Origin: Patiria miniata
Lineage: Eukaryota > Echinodermata > Asteroidea > Valvatida > Asterinidae
Assembly (NCBI RefSeq): GCF_015706575.1
Contig: NW_024037065.1
Location: 3,224,001-3,288,000, forward strand
Direction: 5' to 3'
Length of the DNA: 64,000 bases
The notes beneath the pieces are model-generated. The model was not told the DNA's origin and made no database searches. It saw only the letters and a program-made list of their open reading frames with translations. Shown here piece by piece: positions 44,740 to 56,820 of this stretch; position 1 is the first letter of the stretch, and every line of letters begins with the position of its first letter. A program made the translations under genes and the position numbers.

Positions 44740-46645
44740 ATGGATCCGAACAGTGACGATGATTTTATCGACTTCCCGAAATACATGATTTCCACAGGTG
44801 GAGATGACAGAATTCTTAAAATCTTTCGCACTCAACTGCATACCGCAACGCTAGGTAAAATCTTTAAAATTGACCCAGAGTCGTTGCTTCTGTACGGATC
44901 CGATGATTCCGTTGTCGTTCCAAATCCCGATGGATCTTTCCCGGCACTTGATAGTTTCGTTTCCTGGACTGTCACCGGAGATGCACAAAAGTGCTCGCCC
45001 ACTAACCGGGGTTTGAACCCGTTTGGTCTTGACCGTGACGCTGGAGCTGGAGGATCTTCGTGCGATGCCTATGTTAGGAAAAGATTCAAGAAACAAAGAA
45101 AGTAAAAATGGACAGGTAAGGTCGTCCTCGCTTATTGATTGAGGATATAAAGCCCAGTTTATCCACCCAATAAGCACAAGGCTTGCCATCATAGCACCAG
45201 GCATCAGTGCCGGGCTGGTGGCTACAGCTTGATGTGGCTACACATTAAATGCAACCTTTTCCTTTGGTAACGCTGCTTTTTTGGCTCAATGATGCTCTGG
45301 GTAAAACAAACAAGAAAAAATGCAATTTTTATTTTCCTTTAAAACACATTTGCTATTGAGCCTACTGCATGACCTGTTGTTAACACTGCATGTTCGCTTA
45401 AATATAGCTCGGAGCCTTCAACTAGTTAAAGTTAATATCTGATTTGAAGAACAAAATTCATTTGTTTGTTGTACTATTTAACATTTGACCTAATAAAAAT
45501 TGAAATTTTCAAATATTAAGATATTTGAAAACAGACAGCACCACGAAGATAAAGGCCAGGGACATAAAGAAAAGCCTGTGGATCTGAAAAATGCCAAATG
45601 ATGATTATTTACTTTGTGGGTTCTGAATAAAATATCTGTTTTTAGACTTGATGCGAACACATCCTCAAAATGGATTATTTTATGAAATCTTTGGGGTGCA
45701 TGAAAAAGCATGATCTGCCCCAATGATTGGCCTTACGGCCCATTAATCCTATGGACCATTCACGATAAAAAAAATACATATAGCAGTCCCCGTAAAAACT
45801 TTTTTCAAAGTTTCCGCAAAAATGGGAATACTGGCCTTAAGTTAGAACCAATGGGTTATAGGGCCATTGTGACGTAGCCGTAACCTGTTCGCAAGTCCCT
45901 ATGTTTTCCCTGTCTATTTTTTTCACCAGTGTATGTTTCCCAGTCCATAAGGGTGGATTGGGGGGGGGAGGGAGATTGGGGCAATGGACCCCTCATAAAA
46001 AGACCAGATTTTTCTATTATGAGAAAAGAGGTGACTAGTTTTGTCTATTTCCCTGCCTTTAAAAAAGCCTGCAAACAGCCCTAAAAAGTAGCCTCCCCTG
46101 CCAGAAGGCCTGCAATTTTTTTTCTATATGAGAACATTTCCAAAATGTGTAGCCCCCTTAACATAGGAATTGGGGAACTTTTGAGCACCCGTTTGGGGGG
46201 GGGGGGGAGCATCAACTGCAAATTATAACTTAATATTGATGCCTATGAATCTAATATTTGAGAACAGTTTGGATTGGTGCTTCATTTTTCCTAAAATGTG
46301 CGTTAATCCTATATAGAAGAATGCTGTTCAAGTCCAGCAAATCAAAGTGCAAACAGTTGTTTAATTTTTAATTCCAATTGTTGCTGCAGGAACACCATCA
46401 ACCAGTCATGGCAGTGCAGAGACTGGGTTTACCAAGAACATTGTTATCTGCAGTGTGGATGACGATGGGGCACTGCGAGAAATCAAGTCAAGCACCTTGA
46501 TGATTTGGGAGGAGGCATCAACAACAGACATTAAGCGGCTACTCATCAAAGAGTCGGACCATTTCAAGCACTGCAAGAGTGAAGGGAGTGTCACTCTTTT
46601 AGACTCTAAGGGTCTTGAAATAGAAAACACCTCTGCTACCAAAGG
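44740..46645 (+). pseudogene. Paralog B (GSDDSVVVP family), two exons with premature stop
   Basis: Exon 1 starts ATG at 44,740 (MDPNSDDDFIDFPKYM) and the conserved donor ACAG|gtaagg lies at 45,115. Exon 2 is 46,390-46,645 (after TTGCTGCAG) with matching phase and encodes ETGFTKNIVICSVDDDGALR, LMIWEEASTTDIKRLL and VTLLDSKGLEIE. The last segment has a ubiquitin-like-fold flavour. An in-frame TAA at 45,103-45,105 precedes the donor by ten bases. Paralog A reads through at the same place, so this looks like a nonsense lesion, unless a different donor is used. Downstream YWG/RING exons like those at 34.5-35.0 kb are not found before the tandem repeats. I recall a similar multicopy family in lancelets, but function is unknown. 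Confidence 0.6.
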
Positions 46646-47978
46646 GTAGTCTATACCATTTATTAAGCAGTTTGTTACAAGTCCTGAAAATCCTGTTTAC
46701 ATTCATCTCTTAAATAATTTAAGCTTTATGAAACCACAAGAAAAGTCAAACAAAATAATCAATTCACAACTTGACCCTAGACAATGTTTTGTATGTATCA
46801 AAGTAACCTCCAGATTGACATTAATGGATTTGTAAGTATTATACAGCATTATGTTTAGCTGTAATTTTATAATAATAAGGGCAGATCCAATATTTTTTTT
46901 GGGGGGGGGGGAGGGCACCAAACTTTTTTTGGGGGGGAAGCAACAAAATATTTATTTTTTTCATGTAAGCCTTTGTGGCCGCTCTCAGGGGTAAGGCAAC
47001 ATTAATTTTGGTGTTTTTTTCATGCTTTTTGAAGAAATAAGTGTGAGTGAGGTTACACTTCTAATGTTCCGACACCCCTATGTTCCGACTGCACATATTC
47101 CTATTCCTAACCCTACCCCTAACCAGGAGTAACACAATCTAGGTTGTCAGAACATAGGGGTGTCGGAACATAGAGCAGTCACCATGAGTGAAATCCAAAT
47201 ATTCAAATAACCCAAAAACACTCTAAGATCCAAACTTGAATTTGGAAACCAAATATACAAAGTTGAAAATAATAACAATCTGGACTGGCCTTAAGCAAAA
47301 GAGTTTGCCCCATTCAGCTGACATATCCTAAGAAACACTTGTTACATCCCGAAGTGGGCACACTGTAGCCTCAAACACATGTCAGTAGTCCACGAGCTTT
47401 GACATCAGTGTTTTGTAAACAAACTCTTGTGGTTTTACTGACTGTATAAAGAGCATTGGTGGAATTTCGTTGTGGTCACCATGGGGCCATCATCAAAGAA
47501 TAGCCGTGCATCCATCCTCTTTGTTAGCACATTCACATATGAATCTCATTTTATTTCTTCATTAAGGCCCTTCGGGCATGCATGTGATACGTGATTAATC
47601 TTGGCGTTATATGATACGATGCGCAAGTTTTATTTGCACTTTGAAATGCCATCGATAAATTCCAATAACCGAATATTCGCTCTTTATACAATGAAATCTT
47701 CGAATTTTCAAAAATTTGCATCCTCCCAACACTAAAAGGAATGGACATGAAATAGACCAAAATTTCAAACTTTCATAAGTTTTTATTATGCAAGTTCCCC
47801 CCCCCCCCAAGGATCTGCTCTTGACCTGTTTTACGTTCGATGTCCACTGCATGGAGAAAATAACCCTAAATAAGTGTGCCAAAGTGCAGCTTCATAAACT
47901 GATTATTATTTGATTAGAATTGGCTGCACCATGAACAATAAAGGTTGATCAGTTGTGTGGTTTCTGATTACATAGCAT
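46646..47978. other. AT-rich spacer downstream of paralog B
   Basis: It contains a poly-G repeat fragment at 46,885-46,940, the hairpin at 47,064-47,171, a C-run at 47,798-47,808 and otherwise AT-rich sequence. No coding sequence was recognised. Confidence 0.35.
47064..47171. repeat. 26-bp perfect-type hairpin (foldback)
   Basis: ATGTTCCGACACCCCTATGT continuing to 47,089 pairs with 47,146-47,171 (GTCAGAACATAGGGGTGTCG...). The stem is 26 bp with one mismatch and the loop 56 bases, containing TATTCCTAACCCTACCCCTA. It may be a very short foldback element. Confidence 0.8.
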
Positions 47979-48099
47979 TTGAAACCAATTGATCCATACC
48001 ATTCTTATGTCTGTGATGGACAATTCAGCGGATTAGAGAAAGAATTATTGGCTTTTTCGCGAATTTTGCGAAAAAGGCATTCTTTTTGTCTTGATATTT

Positions 48100-48127
48100 G
48101 GCTTTTCCGCAAAGTTGCGGAAAAGCC
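48100..48127. repeat. 28-base perfect palindrome, unit 1
   Basis: Arms GGCTTTTCCGCAA and TTGCGGAAAAGCC are separated by AG. The equivalent palindrome in unit 2 (50,600-50,627) has arms GGCTTTTTCGCAA and TTGCGAAAAAGCC, so a C-to-T change on one arm is matched by G-to-A on the other. Confidence 0.8.
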
Positions 48128-48141
48128 TTTGTTTTTGTTCT

Positions 48142-48172
<31 letters not shown>

Positions 48173-48312
48173 GGCTTCTTCTTTTTGTCGCCTAAATCCC
48201 ATAGACTTTGTGCACGTTTTTTCTCATCGCCACTTTTGGCATTAATCTTTGTCATACATCATTCAAAGTTAGCATAAGCATAGTCCCTATAGCAAAGATG
48301 TGTCCCGAAGAT

Positions 48313-50319
48313 TGACGTCATGGTGACGTCATCGACTAATTTATTATAGATTTTTGAATATTTAATTTTTCCCATAGACTTTGTACACAGAAATTAAAAA
48401 AAAATTGTCTATTTGCAAAGGGCAGTTTTGACTCTTTGCCAGTAATTCATTTACACCAGTCTTTGTCTAAGCAAAGACCCTAATTTAAACAACATTGTGT
48501 AATGATGACGTCATGATGACGTCATCAGGTGTGTGTTTATAGGCAATTAAATTGTGACACTTTTAATATTAAAAAATGCATAAGAAATCAACCGTACGCG
48601 TCCGCAGCATTTTGTTGCCGGCAAGTGGTAGAATAGGTTGAGGTCTTTATTTCATTCAGTGTGCGTGAAATCACGTGACCCTTGCTTCCGGTCGAAAAAG
48701 GCCAAAACCGGAAGTGGCTTATTATTTAAAAATGGTAATAGATATGAACTTGCTTTTAACGGTGTTAGTCTCTTGGCCGATAGTATTCTTCAAATCATCT
48801 ACCGATGACGTCATGCAATCTTCGAGCGCCCTCTAGCGACAGGTTGAAAATTAGCAAAAATGTATTTTGAATAGATGTCTGTGGCGAAGTTTGTCGGAAT
48901 CACCTAAATATTGGTGTATATGATGACCTTGACCCACTTAAGACGTGTGCGAAGTTTTAGGCGAATGACGGCATCAGACCGGAAGTTATAATAAAAAGAC
49001 CCTTTTTCATTTGAAAATTCCTGAAAAATCAACCATGGCAGTTTTTATGTTTGTTTTTACTTTAATTGTCGATTGAAGGGTAGGTCTAAAACATTTTAAA
49101 GTTTCGAGGCGATAAGCGAACTCGAACATACCCTACGCACGCTTAAAACTTCACGTTGACAATACCTCTGCTTCAAAACATGCACAGGACAGGACGTCCA
49201 CAATGTACATGTACATGCATTGCACGTACGTTGTACATAGGCACATAATCGTATGTCAGTCAGCCTACAGCGCACGTGTTGCTGAGGTCAAATCCTGTCC
49301 ACATTGACCGTTTTAACTTTGACAGATTTTATGTTCATGCATGCGCATAGACAGGGACGTATTATAGCACTTTTGGCATTAATCTTTGTCAGATATCATT
49401 GAAAGTTGGCATAAGCATAGTCCCTATAGCCAAGATATGTCCCGAAGAGTGACGTCATGGTGACGTCATCAAGTGATTTATTATGGATTTATGAATAATT
49501 AATTTTTGTCATAGACTTTGTACACAGCTTTCTCCACAAGTCTTTCCCTATACAATTACACTGATATATCTTACTGAGTAGTTCTGAACTTCGGCTGAGA
49601 ATTACTATGAGAAGGAAAAAGAAATCGTATTTCTTTACGCCTGTCATTTGATTGAAAATATTCCCAAGAGTTAGAATAGCAAGTAATATTTTATAAAAAT
49701 GTTTCAGTTTAAAGGAAAATCACGCATTTGAAGGTGCAGTTTTTCTGCTGTGGGATTTTTAACCCATTGACTTTGTACACGTTTTCAAGCCACCATTTTC
49801 ATAACTTGGCGATCTAAAATCGTCATCAAAGTTACAGCCAAGGAAGACCCTCATACAAAAATTATGCCAAGACTATGACGTCACGATGACGTCATCACCT
49901 AATGTTTTTATTGATTTTTGAAAATTTACGTACATATTGTGAAGTCATATCTACAGAAATGTAAGTCTGATTGGGTTGAAACTTGGTATGTGGTTGTACC
50001 AGGATGTGTTATAGATTAAAAATGAGGTGACGTCATGATGACGTCATCCTGAGATTTTATATGAATATTTATTTGTTTGGACCTTTTAGCCATATCTCCC
50101 GAACGCAACATGCAAAATGCAAAATTCTTTTTTGCATTTGGTCTGTTATGTAATAGCTTTTCGCACAAAACTGGAAAAATGTGTGACGTCATCATGACGT
50201 CATCAAAATGCGATTTTTCAAAACTCATATAAGGAAAGGTCCAATTGCCATGAAACTTGGTGGGTAGGTAGTTAATCATACTAGTATGCAAAGTTCGAAG
50301 TGACGTCAGGATGACGTCA
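48313..50319. promoter_or_regulatory. TGACGTCA pairs with 11-bp spacing (CRE-like)
   Basis: In the first tandem unit, octamer pairs start at 48313/48324, 48506/48517, 49450/49461, 49876/49887, 50028/50039, 50184/50195 and 50301/50312, all 11 bases apart. Unit 2 has 50815/50826, 51008/51019, 52309/52320 and 52745/52756, and unit 3 has 53252/53263 and 53444/53455. TGACGTCA is the consensus CREB/ATF site. Whether any is bound is unknown. A single octamer also occurs at 48806. Confidence 0.6.
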
Positions 50320-50654
50320 TCAAAAACTTTAAAAAATATTAGTGGATTTTCAAAGTGCGTTTTGGACTCTTTTGCCAGTAATTTATTTACACCACTCTTT
50401 GTCCAAGCAAAGACCTTGTACACACGCACATACATCATATTGCCGAGGTCAAATCCTGTCCACAGTGACCATTTTAGCCGATTTTCGGCTAACTTTGACA
50501 GATTTTATGTTCATGCATATTCAGGGTATTATTGATTAAAAAAAATCATAATGCGGAAAAGCCCTATGTTCTGTTGCAAACAGACATAGACCTCTAGTTG
50601 GCTTTTTCGCAATTTTGCGAAAAAGCCTTTCTTTCTGTTCTCATTTTTTTTGTA

Positions 50655-50684
50655 TCTTCTTCTTCTTCTTCTTCTTCTTCTTCT
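50655..50684. repeat. TTC microsatellite in unit 2
   Basis: A (TTC)n run occupies the slot that holds a T-homopolymer in unit 1 (48,147-48,172) and TTCCTC/TTC repeats in unit 3 (53,098-53,131). Confidence 0.85.
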
Positions 50685-53600
50685 TTTTGTCGCCCAAATC
50701 CCATAGACTTTGTACACGTTTTTTCTCAGTGCCACTTTTGGTATTAATCTTCGTCTTACATCATTCAAATTAAGCATAGTCATAGTCCTTATAGCAGAGA
50801 TGTGCCCCGAAGAGTGACGTCATGGTGACGTCATTGACTAATTTATTATAGATTTTTGAATATTTAATTTTTCCCATAGACTTTGTACACAAAAATTAAG
50901 AAAAAATTGTCGATTTTCAAAGGGCATTTCCGACCCTTTGCCAGTAATTCATTTACACCAATCTTTGTCCAAGCAAAGACCCTAATTCAAACAACATTGT
51001 GGAATGATGACGTCATGATGACGTCATCCAGTGTTTATTTATAGGCAATTAAATTGTGACACTTTTAATATTTAAAAATGCATAAGAAATCAACCGTCCG
51101 CGTCCGCAGCATTCTGTTGCCGGCAAGTGGTAGAGTAGGTTGAGGTCTTTATTTCATTCAGTGTGCGTGCAATCACGTGACCCTTGCTTCCGGTCGAAAA
51201 GGCCCAAACCGGAAGTGGCTTATTATTTAAAAGTGGTAATAGAAATGAACTTGCTTTTAACGGTGTTAGTCTCTTGGCTAAAAGTATTCTTGAAATCATC
51301 TACCAATGACGTCATGCAATCTTCGAGCGCCCTCTAGCGACAGGTTGAAAATTAGCAAAAATGTATTTTGAATAGATGTCTGTGGCGAAGTTTGTCAGAA
51401 TCGCCTAAATATTGGTGTATATAATGACCTTGACCCACTTAAGACGTGTGCGAAGTTTTAGGCAAATGACGTCATCAGACCGGAAGTTATAATAAAAAGA
51501 CCCTTTTTCATTTGAAAATTCCTGAAAAATCAACCATGGCAGTTTTTATGTTAGTTTTTACTTTAATTGTCGATTTAAGGGTAGGTCTAAAACATATCAA
51601 AGCTTCGAGGCAATAAGCAAACTCGGACATGCCCTGCGCACGCTTAAAACTTCAGGTTGACAATACCTCTGCTCTAAAACATGCACAGAACGTCTATATG
51701 TACATGTACATACACGTACGTTACGCACATACTGTACATCGTATGTCAGTCAGCCTGCAGAGCACGTGTTGACGAGGTCAAATCCTGTCCACATCACAGT
51801 GACCGTTTTAGCCGATTTTCGGCTAACCTTGACAGATTTTATGTTCATGCATACGCATAGTCAGGGGCGTATAATAAAACATCATAATGCCGAAAAGCCC
51901 TATGTTACGTATTTAAAGGTGCAGTTTTTCTGCAGTGGGATTTTCCACAAGTCTTTTCCTATACAACACTGATATCTTACTGAGTAGTTCTGAACCTCAG
52001 CCGAGAATTACTATGAGAAGGAAAGATAAATCGTATTTTTTTCGGTCTGTCATTCGATTGAACATATTCCTAAGGGTCAGAATATCAAGTAATATTTCAT
52101 AGAAATGTTTCAGTTCAAAGGCAAATTACAAATTAAAGGTGCAATTTTTCTGCAGTGGGATTTTGTTTAGCCCGTTAACTTTGTACACGTGTTAGCCCAT
52201 TGACTTTGTACACGTTTTCAAGCCACCATTTCTATAACTTGGCGATCTGGAATCGTCATCAATGTAACAGCCAAGGAAGACCCTCATACAAAAATTATGC
52301 CAAGACTATGACGTCATGATGACGTCATCACCCAATTTTGTTTATTGATTTTTGAAAATTTACGTGCATATTATGTTGTCCTGTATCTACAGAACTGTAA
52401 GCCTGGTTGGGTTGAAACTTGGTATGTGGCTAGACCGGGATGTGTTATAGGTAAAAAAAACAATTAGGTGACGCCATGATGACGTCATCCGGAGATTTTA
52501 TATGAATATTTGAGGTTTTTGACCTTTTAGCCATATCTCATGAACGTAACATGCAAAATCAAAAATTCTTTGTGTATTTGGTCTGTTAGGTAAAAGGTAT
52601 TTGCACAACATTTTGAACAAAATATCTGACATCATTATGACGTCATAAAAATGCGATTTTCAAAATACACATATAAGGAAAGGTCCGACTGTCATGAAAC
52701 TTAATGGGTAGGTAAATAATGGTACTAGTATACAAAGTTTAAAGTGACGTCACGATGACGTCATCGTTTGGTTTTTATAATTTTAAGATATTTTAAATTT
52801 TATTGTGCTTCCACAAATTGCACACTTTCTTTCACCGGATTGACATTAAACTTGGTTCAAACCAAAATCACAATGACAAAATGTGCATTGAGAAGGTCTT
52901 AAGGATGACGTCATTGCAGGGCAAGTGACATCATTTGATAAAATTATACTTTAGGAATTATTCTAAGCGTTTTGAACAACCTTTAACTGCATAAAGCACT
53001 CTGAAAAGTGACTGCAAAAGGACAAACGAAACAAATATTTGTAAAATGCGAAAAAGCCCTGTGTTCTGTTTGTAAACAGACATACAGCTCTAGTTTTTTT
53101 TTCTTCCTCTTCCTCTTCTTCTTCTTCTCCAAAAAGCCCATTCAATTTGTACACGTTTTTTCTCTACACGACTTTGGTGCTTTTGCAACTTCGGATTTTC
53201 ATCAAACTTATACCAATGAAGGACCCTTATGCAAGGATGATCCTAGAACAATGACGTCATGATGACGTCATCGACTAATTTATTGTATATTTTTGAATAT
53301 TTAATTTTTCCCATAGACTTTGTACACAGAATTTTTTTTAAAACGTCGATATACGAAGGGCATTTTCGACTCTTTGCGAGTAATTCATTTGCACCATTCG
53401 TTGTCCAAGCAAAGACCCTAATTCAAACAACATTGTGTAATGATGACGTCATGATGACGTCATCCTGTGTTTTTTTATAGGCAATTAAATTATGACACTT
53501 TTTAATATTTAAAAATGCATAAGAAATCAACCTTACGTGTCCACAGGATTCTGTTGCCCGCAAGTGGTAGAATAGGTTGAGGTCTTTATTTCATTCAGTG

Positions 53601-55202
53601 TGCGTGAAATCACGTGACCCTTGCTTCTTGTCGAAAAAGACCAAAACCGGAAGTGGCTTATTATTTAAAAGTGGTAATAGAAATGAATTTGCTTTTTACG
53701 GTGGTAGTCTTTTGGCCAATAGTATTCTTCAAATCATCTAACAATGACGTCATGCAATCTTCGAGCGCCCTCTAGCGACGGGTTGAAAATTTTCAAAAAT
53801 GTATTTTGAATAGATTTCTGTGGCGAATTTTATCGGAATCATCTAAATATTGGTGTATATGATGTCCTTGACCCACTTAAGACGTGTGCGAAGTTTTAGG
53901 CGTATGACGTCATCAGACCGGAAGTTCCGTTGAAAAGACCTTTCCTTTTTCAAAAATTGCTAACAAATCAATCCATACAGATATAATCTTGATTTACCCA
54001 TTAAATGATAGCGTAAACATTTGCCTCAACAGTGCCAAGTTCCGAGCTTGTGAAATTGTTCACACAGTTGACGCGGCGTCGGCAAATTATACCCTTGCGC
54101 AAGTTGCTGCAGAGAGAGTCTCATCCACATGTAAAGCAAGCATATACCGCAAGTGTGTGCGCGTATACATATCCATTGACCAGATTCGGCATCGCCTGCT
54201 TCCCATACACCACACACGCACGTGGTCGTGAGGGCGCGGACCAAGCGCCACATTGTCAACTCATGGATATTAATTTCCCTTGTTGAACTCACCAATAAGC
54301 ATAGCCCCTATAGCAAAGGTGTGTCCCGAATGGTGACGTCATCAAGTGATTTACTATAGATTCATGAATAATTATTTTTTTTCCCATAGACTTTGTACAC
54401 AGCTTTCTCCACAAGTCTTTTCCTATACAAGACTGATATATGTTACTGAGTAGTTCTGAACTTCGGCCGAGAATTACTATGAGAAGGAAAGAGAAATCGT
54501 ATTTTACCGCTTTGTCATTTGATAGAGAATATGCCCAAGAGTCAGAATGTCAAGTAATATTTCACAAAAATGTTTCAGTTTGAAGGCATATCACGTATTT
54601 AAAGGTGCAGCTTTTCTGCAGTTGGATTTTTAGCCAATTGACTTTGTACACGTTTTCAAGCCAACATTTTTGTAACTCAGCGATCTGCAATCGTCTTTAA
54701 AGTTACAGCCAGGGAAGACCCTCATACAAAAATAATGCCAAGATTATGACGTCATGATTACGTCATCACCTAATTTTTCATTGGTTTTTGAACATGTAAT
54801 TTTTCCCCATAGGTTTTGTACACGTTTTTAAAAAGTTGGACTTCGGCAGTCTGGTCAATCCGAATGATTTCTTATTTGTGCACACTCGTGGTGCACGACG
54901 TACAGAGGGTCCCAAACAATATCTTCATATTGATCGAAAATGCATATTTTTTTCTCTATACGTTTTGTACACGTTTTTATCGATCTTAATGATGTGAGTA
55001 GTCAATTTCGGCCGGGAATTACTGTGTGAAGGAAAGAGAAATCAGAGTAAATTTTTCCTATAAACCACTTTATCTCCTAAAGTACCAGGAAAGATACACA
55101 GGGAAAGATTTTGCAAAAATAATGACGTTATGATGACGTACCCATCTGATTTATTATGAAACTTTATTATGGAGCTATTGTTTTGAATATTTACATTTTT
55201 CC

Positions 55203-55520
55203 ATGATTTTATTTGCAAGTTTTAAGGCACTTAATCAGTTAGAAATGTCTGATTATTATTTATCCCCTGAACAAATTAGTTTATTAAAAGATCTTTTAAT
55301 ACATGTATTTAAAAAGAAAAAAAGCTTTGTTAAATCTTTGTACCTTGACGTGCTCAAATTCTTAAATCGTCAAGCTGTAGTTATTTTATTAAAATACAAA
55401 AATTTGTTTCTAGATACTGTATTGAAACCGGGTTGTTTTATACATCATACCATGACCATGCAGCATGTTCCGAATACTATACATGCTTACACATGTGCCG
55501 TTTGTGTTAGAAAGTTTTAA
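55203..55520 (+). CDS. Hypothetical protein, 105 codons
   Basis: The ORF runs from ATG at 55,203 to a stop at 55,520. A second Met (55,245, MSDYYLSPEQISLLKDLL) is also possible. It has helical Lys-rich content and ends YTCAVCVRKF. Composition looks protein-like but I recognise no family. It lies just outside the tandem array and 1 kb before another unknown ORF on the same strand. Confidence 0.3.
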   Translation: MILFASFKALNQLEMSDYYLSPEQISLLKDLLIHVFKKKKSFVKSLYLDVLKFLNRQAVVILLKYKNLFLDTVLKPGCFIHHTMTMQHVPNTIHAYTCAVCVRKF

Positions 55521-56517
55521 AAGAACTGGAAATAAACCATACTTTTGAAAGAATTATAATTTGAGCTGTACACAGCACGTTTCATATATACATATTTTTG
55601 TGAAGAAGCAAGAGAAATGTGAAATATAACTGAAGATTTTTTGACTTCTTGTTTTGTCACAGAGCCGCATTGAGAAAATAATTTTTCCCAGTTAATACAA
55701 TACATCTCTTTGTAAATAACACTTTACGAAGAAAAACATGCCTCTGCCATTTGAATGAAAAAGTGATTTGAATCCTGTCCGAAAGTGATTCCTCCTTTTT
55801 ATTTGTATAACTACATGTAATTAAATGAAGCTGATAACAAACATACAGAAGCTTTATGTGAGCATTTACATTTGCATACTATTTAACAGCATGATAACTC
55901 TTTAGGTTTTGAAAGTAAAAAAAAATGAGGATTGGCAGGTCCGTGAGTGCTGTTGACTGTTTTCTAAAATTGATACTGTATGCCAATTGATATAATATAG
56001 ATATGAAATAGTTGGAAAACAGTGAAAACCGGGGGGGGAAGTCAGTTACGATGTACATTTTAACCGATATACCCTACTGAAAATATTTCAAAACTTTCTG
56101 CCCTTTGTTAATGACGGAAATGTTTCTTCTACACTTATTGCAAACATTCTAGTGCAATTTTAGGGTAGCTCTTCTCATGATTTGCTTGTTTTTTTATGGC
56201 CATCACATGATTAAAAAAATATTTACACTAAATACCATCTTCCCAATGTTTGTTAATAAACTTATTTGAGAAAAGCAACCAACCAGGTTTATGAGAATTG
56301 CCATATAGTATTTTTGGACAAATGTATCTTCCAAAAAGACTACAAAATATCGACAATGATTTTAGAATTGTATATAAATCTTACAATAAAAGCCACAAAA
56401 TTCATGTTGACGGAAATACCAGTAATCAAACGTTTTCTACATTACGAGGTTAATATTTAACAGACATTCATGCTTTTTCAAAGTTCCGTGGTTCAATAAC
56501 GTATTCTAGAAGTTACA

Positions 56518-56820
56518 TTGCTCTGTCAAAAATTCCAAGGAGAGTATTCTGATATAAAAATGAAAATTACAGGGACGTATCAAAAAATGAAGAACCACAT
56601 CTACAGCTATGGTGACGAGAAACTCTTCAATCAACCAGCTCCAAAAGAGGCAGGCACATCAATACAGTTGGTTTCTACATGTTTAAAAAATCAAATAAAA
56701 TTTGTTGAATTCAAGACTGATAAACAAAGTGATACTTTTGTGTTTTTAACAAGTAACCCAATGCAATTTCTCCAGATTGGCTTTGAGGTCTGCAATACTA
56801 AGTTCAAGACAACAACATAA
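56518..56820 (+). CDS. Hypothetical protein, about 100 codons
   Basis: The open frame up to TAA at 56,820 encodes KMKITGTYQKMKNHIYSYGD, then LVSTCLKNQIKFVEFKTDKQ and NPMQFLQIGFEVCNT. The frame has no ATG at its start (it opens near 56,518 with a TTG), so an upstream exon or an internal Met (IKMKITG) is likely. Composition is protein-like with alternating beta-like segments. No family recognised. Confidence 0.35.
   Translation: MLCQKFQGEYSDIKMKITGTYQKMKNHIYSYGDEKLFNQPAPKEAGTSIQLVSTCLKNQIKFVEFKTDKQSDTFVFLTSNPMQFLQIGFEVCNTKFKTTT

Larger units (their letters stand above)
48040..55150. repeat. Three tandem ~2.5-kb units
   Basis: The landmark TCATGCAATCTTCGAGCGCC occurs at 48,811, 51,312 and 53,750, giving periods of about 2501 and 2438 bases. 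Other shared landmarks are GACTTTGTACACGTTTT, GTGCGTG(A/C)AATCACGTGACC, GACCGGAAGT, TATGAGAAGGAAA and GGTGCAGTTTTTCTGCAGT. The units are approximately 48,040-50,540, 50,541-53,040 and 53,041-55,150; the third is truncated and differs more. Each starts with a palindromic or A/T tract, contains a hypervariable pyrimidine microsatellite, and carries multiple TGACGTCA pairs. No protein-like frame extends through them. Confidence 0.88.

Noticed and set aside
45103..45105. Reading the TAA before the donor of paralog B as a genuine gene end
   Set aside because: The donor and phase match paralog A and the downstream exon 46,390-46,645 continues in phase, so a one-exon gene is less likely than a nonsense lesion.
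48005..48255. Lys-rich minus-strand frame
   Set aside because: It is the translation of a T-homopolymer and flanking repeat sequence, not a gene.
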